Of a stretch of DNA of 64,000 nt, positions 46,480-57,400 are shown one piece after another (the first letter of the stretch is position 1; each line of letters starts with the position of its first letter). The position numbers and the translations under genes are program-made. Below the pieces are notes generated by a model. It was not told the DNA's origin, did not search any database, and worked only from the letters and a program-made list of their open reading frames with translations. The stretch comes from Stagonosporopsis chrysanthemi (Eukaryota > Ascomycota > Dothideomycetes > Pleosporales > Didymellaceae), in contig JAFISE010000129.1 in NCBI GenBank assembly GCA_022560025.1, positions 21,215 through 85,214 on the forward strand. Direction: 5' to 3'.

Positions 46480-47090
46480 ATCAAGGTTTTTCAGCCTCGC
46501 AAGCTACCCAGGCTCGAAACCAGCAAACTCTGCACTCATAACAAGATTTAGAGCTCCTACGACATACCGAACGTCTTACAAGATAAGGTGTTCCACCTAC
46601 ACGAGCTATGATAAGACATATCGCCTTGCAGATTGCGCATAAAGAGATTGGAGTTAACCGGGTTGATCGCTTCGTGCAGCGACAACCGGACGAGCTCAGT
46701 TCAAAGTGGACAACGGGCATGGACAATAGCCGCCACAAGGCTGATTCTGTGAAAAGGTATAGCCTCTAATTCGATCTCCTACGCGAGGAAATTGATTAGC
46801 ATTGAGTCGAGCAACGTTATATCTACGATATGGATGAGAAGGGCTTTATGCTTGGTGTCGTAGGTCGCTTGAGGAGGATCTTCAGCAGAGCCTCGTACGA
46901 GACTGGCAAGAGAGTAGGTACTATACAGGATAGCTTGCGAGAGTAGATGATGCTACTCGGCTGTATATGCGCTGATATATCTCACCTAGAGCCTGCCCTT
47001 ATCTACCAGTCATCCCTAAATACGCAGCGATCCTGCACATTGCATGCCTAAAAAAGCTCGAGCGTAAAACCTGATCAATGTTAATCTGGT
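46480..47090 (+). pseudogene. Fot1/pogo transposase fragment
   Basis: A broken plus-strand frame reads QIAHKEIGVNRVDRFVQR, LSSKWTTGMDNSRHKADS, YSL-FDLLRE and YDMDEKGFMLGVVGRLRRIF. GTIQDSLRE-stop then precedes CADISHLEPALIYQSS. This is the CENP-B-to-first-DDE-Asp section of a pogo transposase. It is of the same MDEKGF type as the element at 20-34 kb but a different copy with its own stops. No TIR is recognised. The mutations are not strongly RIP-biased, suggesting an old single copy. Confidence 0.7.
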
Positions 47091-47148
47091 CTACCTATCT
47101 GGGATAGGATGGACTAGATCAAGGCGCAGGACGTCGCCCGCAGAAGGG

Positions 47149-47598
47149 ATGCTAAGAACTGAGGCGGCTGGGGCAGGGTCAGCTCCGAGGCCATGGACGC
47201 CCTGTTGCTTTCCGTCACCGCCACCGGGTCGTGAGCAGCGATCCAAGAAGCGGCTGCACCAAGCGCTCTGCTGGTCCGAAGCTACCAAGCAGCTGGACTG
47301 GGGTATGCTCTGCCTGATGCCGCACGACGTCATCTCCAACTTGTGGGTAGCGAACGATCCCAGCATCCCACTCTGGCACATCTGGCTCAAGTTGGTTGTG
47401 AAGGTGAATCCGGTGGCCCCCAAAGCAAGCATGGCCTTGGACGCCTGGCTAGGCTCGGAACGCATCTCTGGTAGGTCCATCAGCGAGAAGGCAAGGCTGT
47501 CGATCGAGGCAAACACGCCAACATCGGCGACGCAAGTGGATGAAATTGCAGACAGCGAGCTGGAAGACGGCGAAGACGGTGACGATCACAGCGTCTAG
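47149..47598 (+). CDS. Unidentified ORF of 149 codons (doubtful gene)
   Basis: Open frame ATG 47149 to stop 47598, GC-rich, in the same direction as the preceding transposase fragment. The C-terminal half looks protein-like (LDWGMLCLMPHDVISNLWV, WHIWLKLVVKVNP) and ends in an acidic tail (IADSELEDGEDGDDH) seven bases before a 25-C tract. No family is recognised. It may be the 3' remnant of a longer gene captured beside the transposon. Confidence 0.35.
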   Translation: MLRTEAAGAGSAPRPWTPCCFPSPPPGREQRSKKRLHQALCWSEATKQLDWGMLCLMPHDVISNLWVANDPSIPLWHIWLKLVVKVNPVAPKASMALDAWLGSERISGRSISEKARLSIEANTPTSATQVDEIADSELEDGEDGDDHSV

Positions 47599-47604
47599 CC
47601 TGCG

Positions 47605-47629
47605 CCCCCCCCCCCCCCCCCCCCCCCCC
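47605..47629. repeat. Homopolymer tract of 25 C
   Basis: Uninterrupted C run directly after TGCG. Such tracts are unstable and error-prone in sequencing; the length may be inaccurate. Confidence 0.95.
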
Positions 47630-47905
47630 GAAGGACTACAAACGGACCTACGACCACCCATACAATACGCCAGCTTACCTTAACGAAGCTGTAAAAGCCT
47701 TTTATAGGCACATATTCTACTACAATCAAGCCCTCTGTACTGTGCATTTAGTGTGTTACCTTCTGGCGTTGATGTTTACATTGTTTTTGTTCTGCTGCGT
47801 AGATGCAGTCGTTGTCCACGTGCTAGCGCAACCCTAACTGCAGATCAAATCGTACCCCCATGGATTACAAAGCTGATTTCTTGGTGGCTACCAGGGCTGA
47901 CTAGA

Positions 47906-48896
47906 TCACAGATTGGGCGGCGAAATCGGTCTGCCTGAAGCATCCGTATACGCTGGAGGAGGTTGCTTTGCACGTTCCTCCCTTTCCCACGTCCTGCACC
48001 TTTCCAGCATATCAACCAAGAGCCTCCGACACTTCACGCGCTGGAACTTTTCCAAGTCTGGCCAATGGCACTGGATGTATATTTCCTTGGCTTCCTGTCC
48101 ATGGTGATGTTGTCAGAAACTGGTATCCAGCTTTGAGACCAAGCACTGCATAGAACTCACATGAACCCATCTATCAAAGTTGCGCCGGTTCATCTGTTGG
48201 CCAAATTTCCCAGACAAGCCGGCTAGGCTTTTGTGGTGTAGGTAACATTTTGAGTGATCTGAGATCCTTACACAACCCATCAAAATAGGCAGTCGCAGAC
48301 ACGGGTCTGGAACTGCGCCACTCCGCATCCTCTGGCACTTCCTCGGGCGGTCTCGTAATATATGGTCCATGAGCAGTAAGCTCACCTGCAATGAAAAGAA
48401 GTTAGCGATCAGAGGATCCAGATCAAGAATATGTTGAAGCACCTGTGTTGGTGTCCAGCATCCACCACGTCCCAAATGGATCTCCTCGCAACAGACGTGA
48501 CAATGGAATCATGCCTTCTGGGATTCTTTGGTCTGGCATTGGCCACATTTCGACCATCATAGGATCCTTTAGATCGTAGTTTTCCTCGGGGCAACTGAAC
48601 AAATTGCGGTAATAATTGATTGTCGTCGTACCGAGAAAGACGGGCCGATCTGCGCTGTGTACAAACGGTACATGTCGAACGAAGTCGATCATCCTATCGT
48701 TGAAGTCCAGGCGACGTAGCTTCTCGAGGGGAATCGTGTTGTCATCCCGCCCTCCTTCCGGGGCGTATCTGATCTGCTTCGGTCTGATCGCTACCATTTT
48801 GGAGAGGAGCTCATAATATCGTGTGATACTTGCAACAATGGCATCGCGGTCGTAACTTGGGTTCTGCTCCGGTGGTGTGTTTTTCTCGGGCGACAT
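47906..48896 (-). CDS. Conserved fungal hypothetical protein, 3 exons, with a one-base frameshift
   Basis: Exons 48896-48443, 48385-48161 and 48094-47906. The introns (57 and 66 nt) have GTGCTT...GCAG and GTGAGT...ACAG ends. Exon 1 gives MSPEKNTPPEQNPSYDRDA, then ITRYYELLSKMVAI, IRYAPEGGRDDN and FVRHVPFV. Exon 2 gives GELTAHGPYITRPPEEVPED and VWEIWPTDEPAQL. Exon 3 gives EAKEIYIQCHWPDLEKFQRV and ends ASGRPISPPNL. The exon sum is 868, one base over a multiple of three. The extra base is in the AAA/TTT at about 48176-48178, where removing it would read AQLDRWVH. As written, the frame stops after AQL. It is either a recent pseudogene or a sequence error. The style (YYELL...YAPEGG) recalls a common fungal hypothetical family; function unknown. 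Confidence 0.65.
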
Positions 48897-50186
48897 GGTG
48901 ACAACTATTCAGAGTAAGATCCTGCTGTCAGCATCCAAATACGAGCAAACCCAAAGGGACATGTAGCAATTATCGCGCGTTTGGTTGTGTGTTATGTTTC
49001 TCGGGCTAGCAGGAGCTACATTTATGATGTTCCAACGGGTCGGCCTGGCCTTGCGGCACAAGTGGGTCCTAGGTAGCGCTAGGTTACCATAATATGACAA
49101 CAAGATAGCGGCTTGCAGCGCAAAGCCTTAAATCAACCTATCCTGTAGATCAACCCTGGAGCTTATAGAAGTGGACGAGGCGTAGTGTAGGTTTAGTGCA
49201 GGCGTCTACCAACAGTCTCGGGTGAGAATTGGCGTTGATTTATCAATCAGTAAAGTATTGGCAGGATGAGCTTTTGTCGTGGAGTCAACTGTGCTCACAT
49301 CGGTTGGCGTTCAATTGACTGCAGTCATGTCTAGGTATCGAGAGGTTATTTAATTATAGGATACCTAAGTGTGCCAGAACCCTATGTATCTATCGATGAT
49401 AATGTGACGGGAAACAGTAGGTGACGCGGAGTTTTAATCCTTTGTGCCCGACCACGCCAGGTAGATATCCGGTAGTAGCGTTATTTGTTGTTTGTGGGTG
49501 GGCGCCTTCATCAAAGCGAACAGCCTATGGGGACGTTTCAATGGCCAGCGTCGAGCAGCAGCGTTGCATCGAGCAACAGCTACATGAAAGCACTACTTTG
49601 CCGGACGACATGTACCTTTCAGCTGTTAACTGACCAACTGCGCTACTCTGTTCGAACAGCTTGAGTAATACACGACATATCTGCTTACAACTGGTCGTGG
49701 TGCCCCCGCGGCTGTGCCAAATAACATTAACACCATGTGCGCCCAAGATACAAAGCGGACAGAGGAGCTTCGACAGGAGCACGACAAAGCTCATCAGTGT
49801 TTCTGGGACTGGTAGGGGGGAACATGGCACGAAGCAACAAAGCCTGGCTGATGACGAAGTGATGGATCGACTTGAGTATGATGCGGTATACATGGGGAGG
49901 AAGGCAATTACAGAGCATGGGCTTGTACTGTTGATTCGTGAAACGAAGACGGGGCTATCATACGAGTAGATAAGGTGCAGAATTTAGGTAACCCCAGCCT
50001 TCTGCATCCTGCTAGACCAAAGGCAGCCTTTCTTACTATACTTCTAATAGCTATCGTTTGCTTCCAGGTTTAAGCTCTACTAACTGATCCCATTTTGCGC
50101 TTGTAGCGCTGCAGCAGCGTTCTGCGTGCCAGTACATCTTTACAGCGTTCTCAAACAAGATCAGTTTTAACAAATCATTCTGCCAG
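48897..50186. other. Gene-poor region, no convincing gene
   Basis: Unique sequence with scattered short frames. The longest plus-strand frame, 49661-49969 (102 codons), ends DDEVMDRLEYDAVYMGRKAI... and could be a decayed exon, but no family or splice context supports it. No repeat or RNA gene is recognised. Confidence 0.35.
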
Positions 50187-50512
50187 GCTTCCTCTTGATT
50201 CTACTCATTGCTCTGCCGCTCTTCCTGTACATCATCGCTCCAGTTATTGAGCGTGAGAGTCTTGAGACTGTGTGGCACGATTTCTCCACTTCCTTGATGG
50301 TCGTTGCCTGGACTGGGATCTTCGTGAAATTTGCATCGTTGACTACTAGAGTTGTTCGAGCAATTGATACCGAACAAATCAGAAAGTGCATGGAAAAAGA
50401 AACCGGCGTGTTTTTCCTTGTTCTCAATGCTGTGACAGCAATTCTGTACTATAGATTTAGCTGCGACCCGCGAGGCACTCGAAAAGCGTCTTGGACTGAT
50501 TGTTCAGGTTAA
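50187..50512 (+). pseudogene. Membrane-protein exon or gene fragment
   Basis: Open frame following a TCTGCCAG acceptor-like site, GFLLILLIALPLFLYIIAPV (one membrane segment), then a soluble stretch ERESLETVWHDFST. A second hydrophobic segment SLMVVAWTGIFVKFA and a third FFLVLNAVTAILYY precede a tail ending RKASWTDCSG. No ATG lies in frame at the start, and no credible upstream exon was found. It is therefore probably the 3' remnant of a longer gene; family unknown. Confidence 0.45.
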
Positions 50513-50782
50513 TACTGTGCAATTTAAGTCTGCTTATGGATACCTGAAATATCCTATCAAGTAATTGATACGTATCAGGCGCTTGACAGTCTTCAGTCAA
50601 GGATGCAAAGCAGTCTTTGTACGGCTGGAACCCCTAAATCCTCATGACTATAATCTACGTTGAAGAATCCCAACTCGTTCCACTTCTTCCCTAACGATCG
50701 CACGATATCGATCCTCACGAGCGCGCTCTGCAGCAGCCTACATGGAAAATCAGTCCTCTGGCTTTGCGAGTTTTCTTTGGCC

Positions 50783-51226
50783 TCATCTACTCATCTCTCG
50801 ACTTGTTCCTAAGTACCACAAACCCACCCCTATTGCTGCGATTGTCCCTGTCACGATGGCTATGACTCCAGCTTTCTCTTTGACTTTCTCTTTCGCGTCT
50901 GTCTTTACATCCTCTACTTTGTTTACAGCCCAATCCACCACTCCCTTCTTGATGTTGTTTCCCATTGCTGGGATGTCATGCTCGACCAATTGATATAAAG
51001 GGACCATCCCTTTTCCGCTCCATTCCGCTTCTGCCTTTTCCTTCTTCCCTGCATAGACGGCCCCCCTGATCCCAGAGTAGAACCATCCAATGACGGGAAT
51101 GAATCGTATAACCTTGTCGTAAGCCTCTTTCTCCCCTCGATCAGATGGTGTCAAAACCGTTTCAAGTGTTGGGTATGTTAGCGCCGTGATATCGGAACGA
51201 GTGCTGACGTCTTGCTGGCCGAGTGC
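50783..51226 (-). CDS. Small hypothetical protein with one C-terminal membrane segment (5' end unresolved)
   Basis: The minus-strand frame is open from about 51226 (LGQQDVSTRSDITALTYPT) to the stop at 50783 with no ATG before PSDRGEKEAYDKVIRFIPVI, so an upstream exon or truncation is implied. IPVIGWFYSGIRGAVYAGK is weakly hydrophobic. A Lys/Glu amphipathic segment VEDVKTDAKEKVKEKAG is followed by a membrane span VIAIVTGTIAAIGVGLWYL. Codon use is gene-like. Function unknown. Confidence 0.5.
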   Translation of the reverse strand, partial: ALGQQDVSTRSDITALTYPTLETVLTPSDRGEKEAYDKVIRFIPVIGWFYSGIRGAVYAGKKEKAEAEWSGKGMVPLYQLVEHDIPAMGNNIKKGVVDWAVNKVEDVKTDAKEKVKEKAGVIAIVTGTIAAIGVGLWYLGTSREMSR

Positions 51227-51940
51227 TCAACGGGCCGTTAGAGCGACCAAGGATATGGTTTGACACTGCTCGAGCTTAGCCTAGGCAAAGAAAGATTGTA
51301 GTTTCGGAATTCCGGAGTGCTCACGTTGCGATCAGATCGTGGCTGCAACTAGTTGTAAAGCCCACAGAAGATCATATACTCATACAGAATTGGGATGTTT
51401 GCCCCAATCGCCAGATATTTAAGTGACGGAAGCCTTGTTGCATGGTTTCGCTAGTGCCTGCAATGCTGAAAGCTCAAGGCAGCCTTCCAAGGCTGAATAA
51501 TGACGATCATGAGAGGTTCATATACTCTAGCGAACTCGTAGCTATAAGAAGGGCCGAGAAGCACGCCACGATATAACACTGCGGACCACTCAAAAGAGAG
51601 GCAGGACTTCAGCTGGTGACACTAAATTAGCAACTATTGATTCAGCTCCCCTTGAAGCGCGAGGCGCGTTTCAGTCCGTCACGAAAGGCAATGTTGTCTA
51701 TTTTCATCTTACAGCTGTATGCACTTGACTGCGGACCGCGGACTGCGGACTGCGCCCACGCCTCTAGTTTACGGTTGCACGGACATAGCTTTGGTGGATC
51801 AGTGAACCCTCCGTCATAGACTCCTACGGCATAAACGCCATAGACGTACCGTTCAAAGAAGAAGAAGAACCTCCAAGCTCGCTTCGTATAGCACCAATCA
51901 TTTTGGGACCTTGCTCACCTCTGGGTTGTCTAGGACAGGT
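51227..51940. other. Intergenic region upstream of the AAA ATPase gene
   Basis: Unique non-coding DNA. A small triplet-like CTGCGGAC repeat occurs at 51728-51750 (CTGCGGACCGCGGACTGCGG). No gene is supported. Probable promoter of the plus-strand ATPase, with no diagnostic element visible. Confidence 0.4.
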
Positions 51941-53812
51941 ATGGACTGGAGAAGGCTCGGAAATGATGCATTGCAGGGTCTCGTTCGTGGGGCTTCAGAC
52001 GCGTTCGCACGTCAAGCGGCTTCGCTGGCCCTGCAGGCATTGATCGAGAAAGTTACAAACCCCGAGAACCTCAGCGAGTTCGAACAAGAGATATCGTCTT
52101 GCATCTACCGTCCTGATCCCCAAGCGTGTGTCGGTGGGTAGAATTCAGGTGCCATATTCTTCATTATCTGACAAGCCGAATGCGCAGATGTCGCTGGATT
52201 AGACCATGTCATCATTGACCTCGAACGGAAGGCTCTCAGACCACTCAAATTCCCCGACAGATACATTGCATACTCAAAACTACTAGCAGCGCCAAAAGGC
52301 ATCCTGCTCTATGGTCCACCGGGAACTGGAAAAACAATGCTTGCAAAGATGATTGCCAACAATAGCGGAATCGCCCTCATCAATATCTCAACGTCTGCAC
52401 TTGTTAGTAAATGGTCCGGACAATCAGAAAAGATGATATCCGCACTTTTCTCTATGGCTCGCAAACTTGAACCTTGTATCGTATTCATCGACGAGATTGA
52501 TTCGATTCTGGGAAAGCGAACTGATGGCGCTGCAACACATGTCAACTCATTCAAGGCTGAGTAAGTCAACCATATCTGTGCATCACCTCTCTGAAATACT
52601 GAAGCGTTTTTTAGATTCTTATTGCAATGGGACGGTATCACTTCGTCCTCAGCGTCTGGAATGCATCAGCGAGTCCTTGTTATGGGCTCAACCAATCGAA
52701 AGGACGCCATCGATGAAGCATTTCTCCGTCGGATGCCCTTACAGATACACGTCGGCCTGCCAAACCACAAGCAAAGAGTGCAGCTCCTGGAACATTTTCT
52801 GAGAGGCACCCCTGTGACAGAGAGTCTGGACACTGTCGAACTAGCACGTCTCATGGAAGGATTCTCTGGGAGTGTCATGCAGGATTGCTGTAAAGATGCA
52901 TACTTGCAACCGGTAGACGAGGCGATGAACTTTGGTGCAAGAAGCGAATCCAGCCACTCGTCTCTGCAAATGGAGATTCGGCCGGTCGCCCTTTCGGACT
53001 TTTTCATCAACGGGATGCTTCACCATGCTCATCGTATCCCCGGCACTCGTTTCAAGTCCGCAAGGTCAGCCCTATCATCTACGCGCAATCTGCTCGTACT
53101 AAGTATCGTGATCGGGCTGTTTCTCGCGTGGCTATTAAGGGGAAGTCTCTTCCGATCAATCATCCCTACGACCTGGTCTCTGCACAAAACAATTGCAGTG
53201 CTTGGTCATTGGTGGCCCGGAGTGGTCGCAAATCTTAGCTGGTTCTTGCACGAGGCTTACATTCCATCCAAGACGCTAAGGCGTGTGTCCACCATCACCG
53301 CTGGCTGGCTCTGGCGTAAAACGTTGGCGCCATTAGATGCCTTATGGTCCTCAACTACCACCACGATCACCACGCCCACGAATGAGACCGTACCTGTGTA
53401 CAATGTCTACTTGATTGATGATTGGCTCTTACCACTGAGATGTGTTTGGCTTCTTGTCAGCTTACCTCGTACTTTGGAATCTGCGCTTTCTTCTGTGGAA
53501 TCTGCGCTTTCTTCTGTTGTTTTAGGGATATCTCGTCCTTTGCTGTTTGCTGTTCTGGTAAGCTTCAGCTATTTTTGGGTCATGATTGAGCTATGCGCGC
53601 TTTTGTCGATTGGCGTCCTTCTGAGTTTTTTACTACTGAACTGGCCAAACCTGACTACTACCAAAGTGTCGTGTCTTTTTACATTGATCTGGTTGTGTGT
53701 AGTGAATGGAGTCTCCGCCATTTGTCTGGGACTGACATGCAGTACTCTCCATGCTGTTTGTGCGGCTGTTGCACTATTTTTCTGCTTTCGAGTTCGGATC
53801 AATGCGTCCTAG
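51941..53812 (+). CDS. Msp1/ATAD1-like AAA ATPase with polytopic C-terminal membrane tail
   Basis: 587 residues from exons 51941-52133, 52188-52560 and 52615-53812 (two 54-nt introns, sum divisible by three). ATG 51941 is used because the longer frame begins TTG. Walker A is GPPGTGKT (107-114), the pore loop SKWSGQSEK, Walker B CIVFIDEIDSI, sensor 1 GSTNRKDAIDEAFLRR. This pattern is of the meiotic-clade AAA proteins Msp1/ATAD1, extractors of mislocalised tail-anchored proteins. Unlike Msp1, no N-terminal membrane anchor is seen. Instead the C-terminus has several hydrophobic spans (NLLVLSIVIGLFLAWLL, LLFAVLVSFSYFWVMIEL, ALLSIGVLLSFLLLNW, and others to the end). Location and substrate are therefore uncertain. 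A 21-bp in-frame duplication (53476-53496/53497-53517) gives ESALSSVESALSSV. Confidence 0.85.
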
Positions 53813-54423
53813 ACATAGGCATTGAAGAGAGCAAAATCTAAGTATTCTTTTCAGAACCTTGGTAACTCTGCAATAGTTGTAACTGCGTAAGCAGTGTCAA
53901 GTGGGTGCTGCGGGTCAACGCTTGTATTGCTATCTGTTGTCGTGTTGTGATGTTATGATGATTGTCTACAGGAGCCCTCAGCTCAGAGGTAGGTGCACTT
54001 GCCCACACCGGGCAGTGCCTGCTACAATAGAATATCATGTGATCCATGCCACGTGGTTACAATAGTAGTTGTTATGAAGAAGGTTTTTCTGCGTAAAACT
54101 TAACGTGTTACACTACCGAGCTGCGCACCCCACTGAGCTGCGCACTAAATGCAGCCACCTGTCTTTGCGACACTATATCTTAAACCCCACAATGTCGTAT
54201 TATAGCTTACAGTGGGCGTAGTTGTGTCGCAGAATATACATCTTGGCGTTCCTCCGCTACGAGTGCGCGCGGGCACCTACGTTCGCGGGGTGCCGGGCGG
54301 TGTGGCTGGCGGCCAATCAGAAGCCGGCGCCACCGCCAGCTCTGCAGACCCACCGACATATTTGTTCGCGCCGTGATTTTTGTTCGGCGGCCCGCACGCC
54401 TCTCTGCAACGACAGCCTGCAAC
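53813..54423. other. Intergenic region between the AAA ATPase and RRP12
   Basis: Converts from AT-rich 3' flank to the GC-rich RRP12 promoter region near 54240. It contains a doubled GAGCTGCGCAC motif (54118-54128 and 54135-54145, period 17) like the doubled motifs in pogo TIRs elsewhere in this window. No gene is seen. Confidence 0.45.
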
Positions 54424-57400
54424 ATGTCGCTTGAGGAGAGACTGACCAAGATTCGGGCGAGCCCAAAGCTGCAGAGCGTGCAGCAGGTGCGTGGGCCCTT
54501 GTGCCTGCCCTGGCGTTTTTCAACACTGACATTCTTCGCCAGTCCCAGGTGGTGCTTGCTGCCATCGAAGACACGCTGCGCCAGCAAAACTCAGAGTTCA
54601 CGCCGACGGCATACTTCGCCGCCCTGCTCTCGCTGCTCGGCCGCCAGATCACCGACCAAGGGCTCGCCAACAAGGACACGGCCACCGCCGTCGTGTACCT
54701 GCTCGACCTCGTCACCCCGCATGTGCCCGCGCCGCTGCTGCGCTCCAAGTTCACCGAGATCATCACGTCGCTGGCCCCGGCCCTGACGCACGCCGACGCC
54801 GACGCGCCCTTCCTGCGCTCCGCCATCGGATGTCTCGAGGCGCTGCTCGCCGTCCAGGACGCGGCCGCCTGGGACCTGCCGCAGACGCAGATCAGCCCGC
54901 GCCGCGCCGTCGCCGGCCTGCTGCAGATATCCGTCGACCCGCGGCCCAAGGTGCGCAAGCGCGCGCAGGAGGCCCTCGCCCGGGTGCTGGCCTCGCCGCC
55001 GCCCAGCCCCTCGCTCGACCACCCCGCCGCCGACATGTGCGCCGAGACGGCGGTCAAGGTGCTGAGCGACATTGCGGCGCTGGCCGCCAAGATGAAGAAG
55101 GCCAAGGGCGGCAAGAGCGCGGACAGCAAGGACCCGGACCTCATACACGCGCTGCAGCTCGTCAAGACGATTGCCACGGCGTCCGGCGGCTGGCCCAGCC
55201 GCAAGATGGACGTGCTGTGCGAGCTGCTGCTGACCATCTCCCGCTCGACCAACGAGTTTCTGACCATGGCCGCGTTTGACATCTTCGAGGTCATCTTCGC
55301 CGGAATGGCCGCCGACGAGGTTGCGTCGGCGAAGCTGCCGCGTCTGCTGGAAGTCATGTCCGAGCTGCAGCCCTCCAAGAACGACTCCCAGCTGCTCCCA
55401 CCCTGGATCGCCGTCATTTCGCGTGGGTATGAGGTCGCGGCGCAGCTCGAGCCCGAGGACACGTTTGCGAAGCTCCCCGAGCTGTTCACCATGGTGTCTG
55501 AGTTTTTGGTTTCGTCGTCGCACAACATCCGCGTTTCTGCGTCCGAGTGCTTGATTTCTTTCCTCGTCAACGTCATCCCCGACAGCGTTATCCTGGAGCC
55601 GTCCATCTACGACGAGAAGACGCTGGAGAAGGTCGCCAAGATTGCGCAGAACCTGCTCAGCGTCAAGTTCCAGGCGGCGTGGATGGACGTCTTCAGCATG
55701 CTGTCGGCCATGTTTGAGACGCTGCGGTGGCGCTCCGAGCCCATTCTGCGGCCCGTCTTGAGGGTCGTTGGCGACTTGAGGGGCAACGAGAGCTTCTCTG
55801 GGAAGAAAGAGGCGGACGCTGTCATCTCGAGGGCGATCGCTTCGATGGGCCCTGACGCCGTGCTTGACGTGCTTCCCCTCAATCTCCCACGCCCACCACC
55901 TGGACAGACGGGCCGTGTTTGGATGCTGCCGCTCCTGCGGGACTCTGTGCACAACACCAAGCTCGCGCACTTCCGCACCGTCATGGTGCCGCTCAGCGAG
56001 CAGCTGTTCCAGAGGGTCATTGAGCACGGTCAAAGGGAAAAGACCATGGAAGTCAAGGTTTTCGAGACGGTCGTCCAGCAAATCTGGTCGACGCTTCCGG
56101 GCTACTGCGATCTGCCCCTGGACCTGACCGACGCCTTCGACCAGTCGTTCTGCGAGATGCTGGCGAACCTGCTCTACAGCCAGGCCGATCTCCGTACCGA
56201 TATCTGCAGGGCGCTGCAGAACCTTGTCGACAGCAACAAGACCATTGTGGAGCTAGACGGCGATGACGACCTCGTCAAGCAGCTCCGAGTGTCCAAGGCT
56301 GACGCCAAGAAGAACCTCGAGCACTTGGCCGGCTTCGCAAGCAACATGCTGGCGGTGCTGTTCAACGTCTACAGCCAGACGCTGCCGCAGTATCGGGGCA
56401 CCATCCTGCGCGCCATCAACGCATTCCTAAGCATCATCCCTGAGAAAGAGCTCATCGAGACGTTCGAGCGCGTGGCCACGAACCTCGAGCAGGCTGTTCC
56501 CGAGGCAGGCCCGCAGACCCAGGCTGACAAGCAGAAGCAAGGCAAGGGCGCGAACAAGATGCCGCCCATGAGCCACACACTCATGGACCTGATCATCACA
56601 ATCGCTCTTTACCTCCCCAGGGACAGCTACCGCTCGCTGTTCCGCATGTCTGAGATCATGATCAACAAGGACGACGACCCACAGCTGCAGAAGAAGGCCT
56701 ACAAGCTGATCCCTCGCCTCTCGGAATCCGAGATTGGCAGGTCGGCTTTGCAGGAGCGCAATGGCGAGCTGCAACTGCTGCTGCTGCACAGCTCGGAGAA
56801 GGTCACGGGCCCCGCCCGTCGCGACCGACTGCTTGCGATGGCACAGGTTATCGAGTACCTGCCGCAATCCGACCTGCACTTCATCCCTTCGGTCCTCTCT
56901 GAGGTCGTCATCTCCGCCAAGGAGACGAACGAGAAGGCGCGTGAAGCTGCGTACAGCCTGCTCGTTGCCATGGGTGAGAAGATGGCAGAGGGTGGTCAGG
57001 TCGTGCAGACAAAGGTGCCCAACATGCCTGAGGATGCCCCCACCGTCGAGGCTTCGCTCGAGGAGTACTTCACCATGGTCTCCGCCGGTCTCGCTGCTAC
57101 GACACCCCACATGATCTCCGCTTCCATCACAGCGGTCACTCGCATCTTGTACCAGTTCCATTCACAAGTCTCGGATGAGACAATCACAAACCTGCTCGAG
57201 CTCATGGACATCTTCCTGCAAAACCCCAACAGAGAGATTGTCCAGAGTGTGCTCGGCTTCGTCAAGGTCGAGGTCCTTACTCTGCCCGAGGCACTCATCC
57301 GTCCGCGTCTGCAGAACCTGCTGAAGAACCTGATGGTCTGGAGTCACGAGCACAAGGCCCACTTCAAGGCAAAGGTCAAGCACATTGTGGAACGTCTGGT

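Noticed and set aside
49661..49969. 102-codon frame as a gene
   Set aside because: No motif, no splice partners, and surrounded by broken frames.
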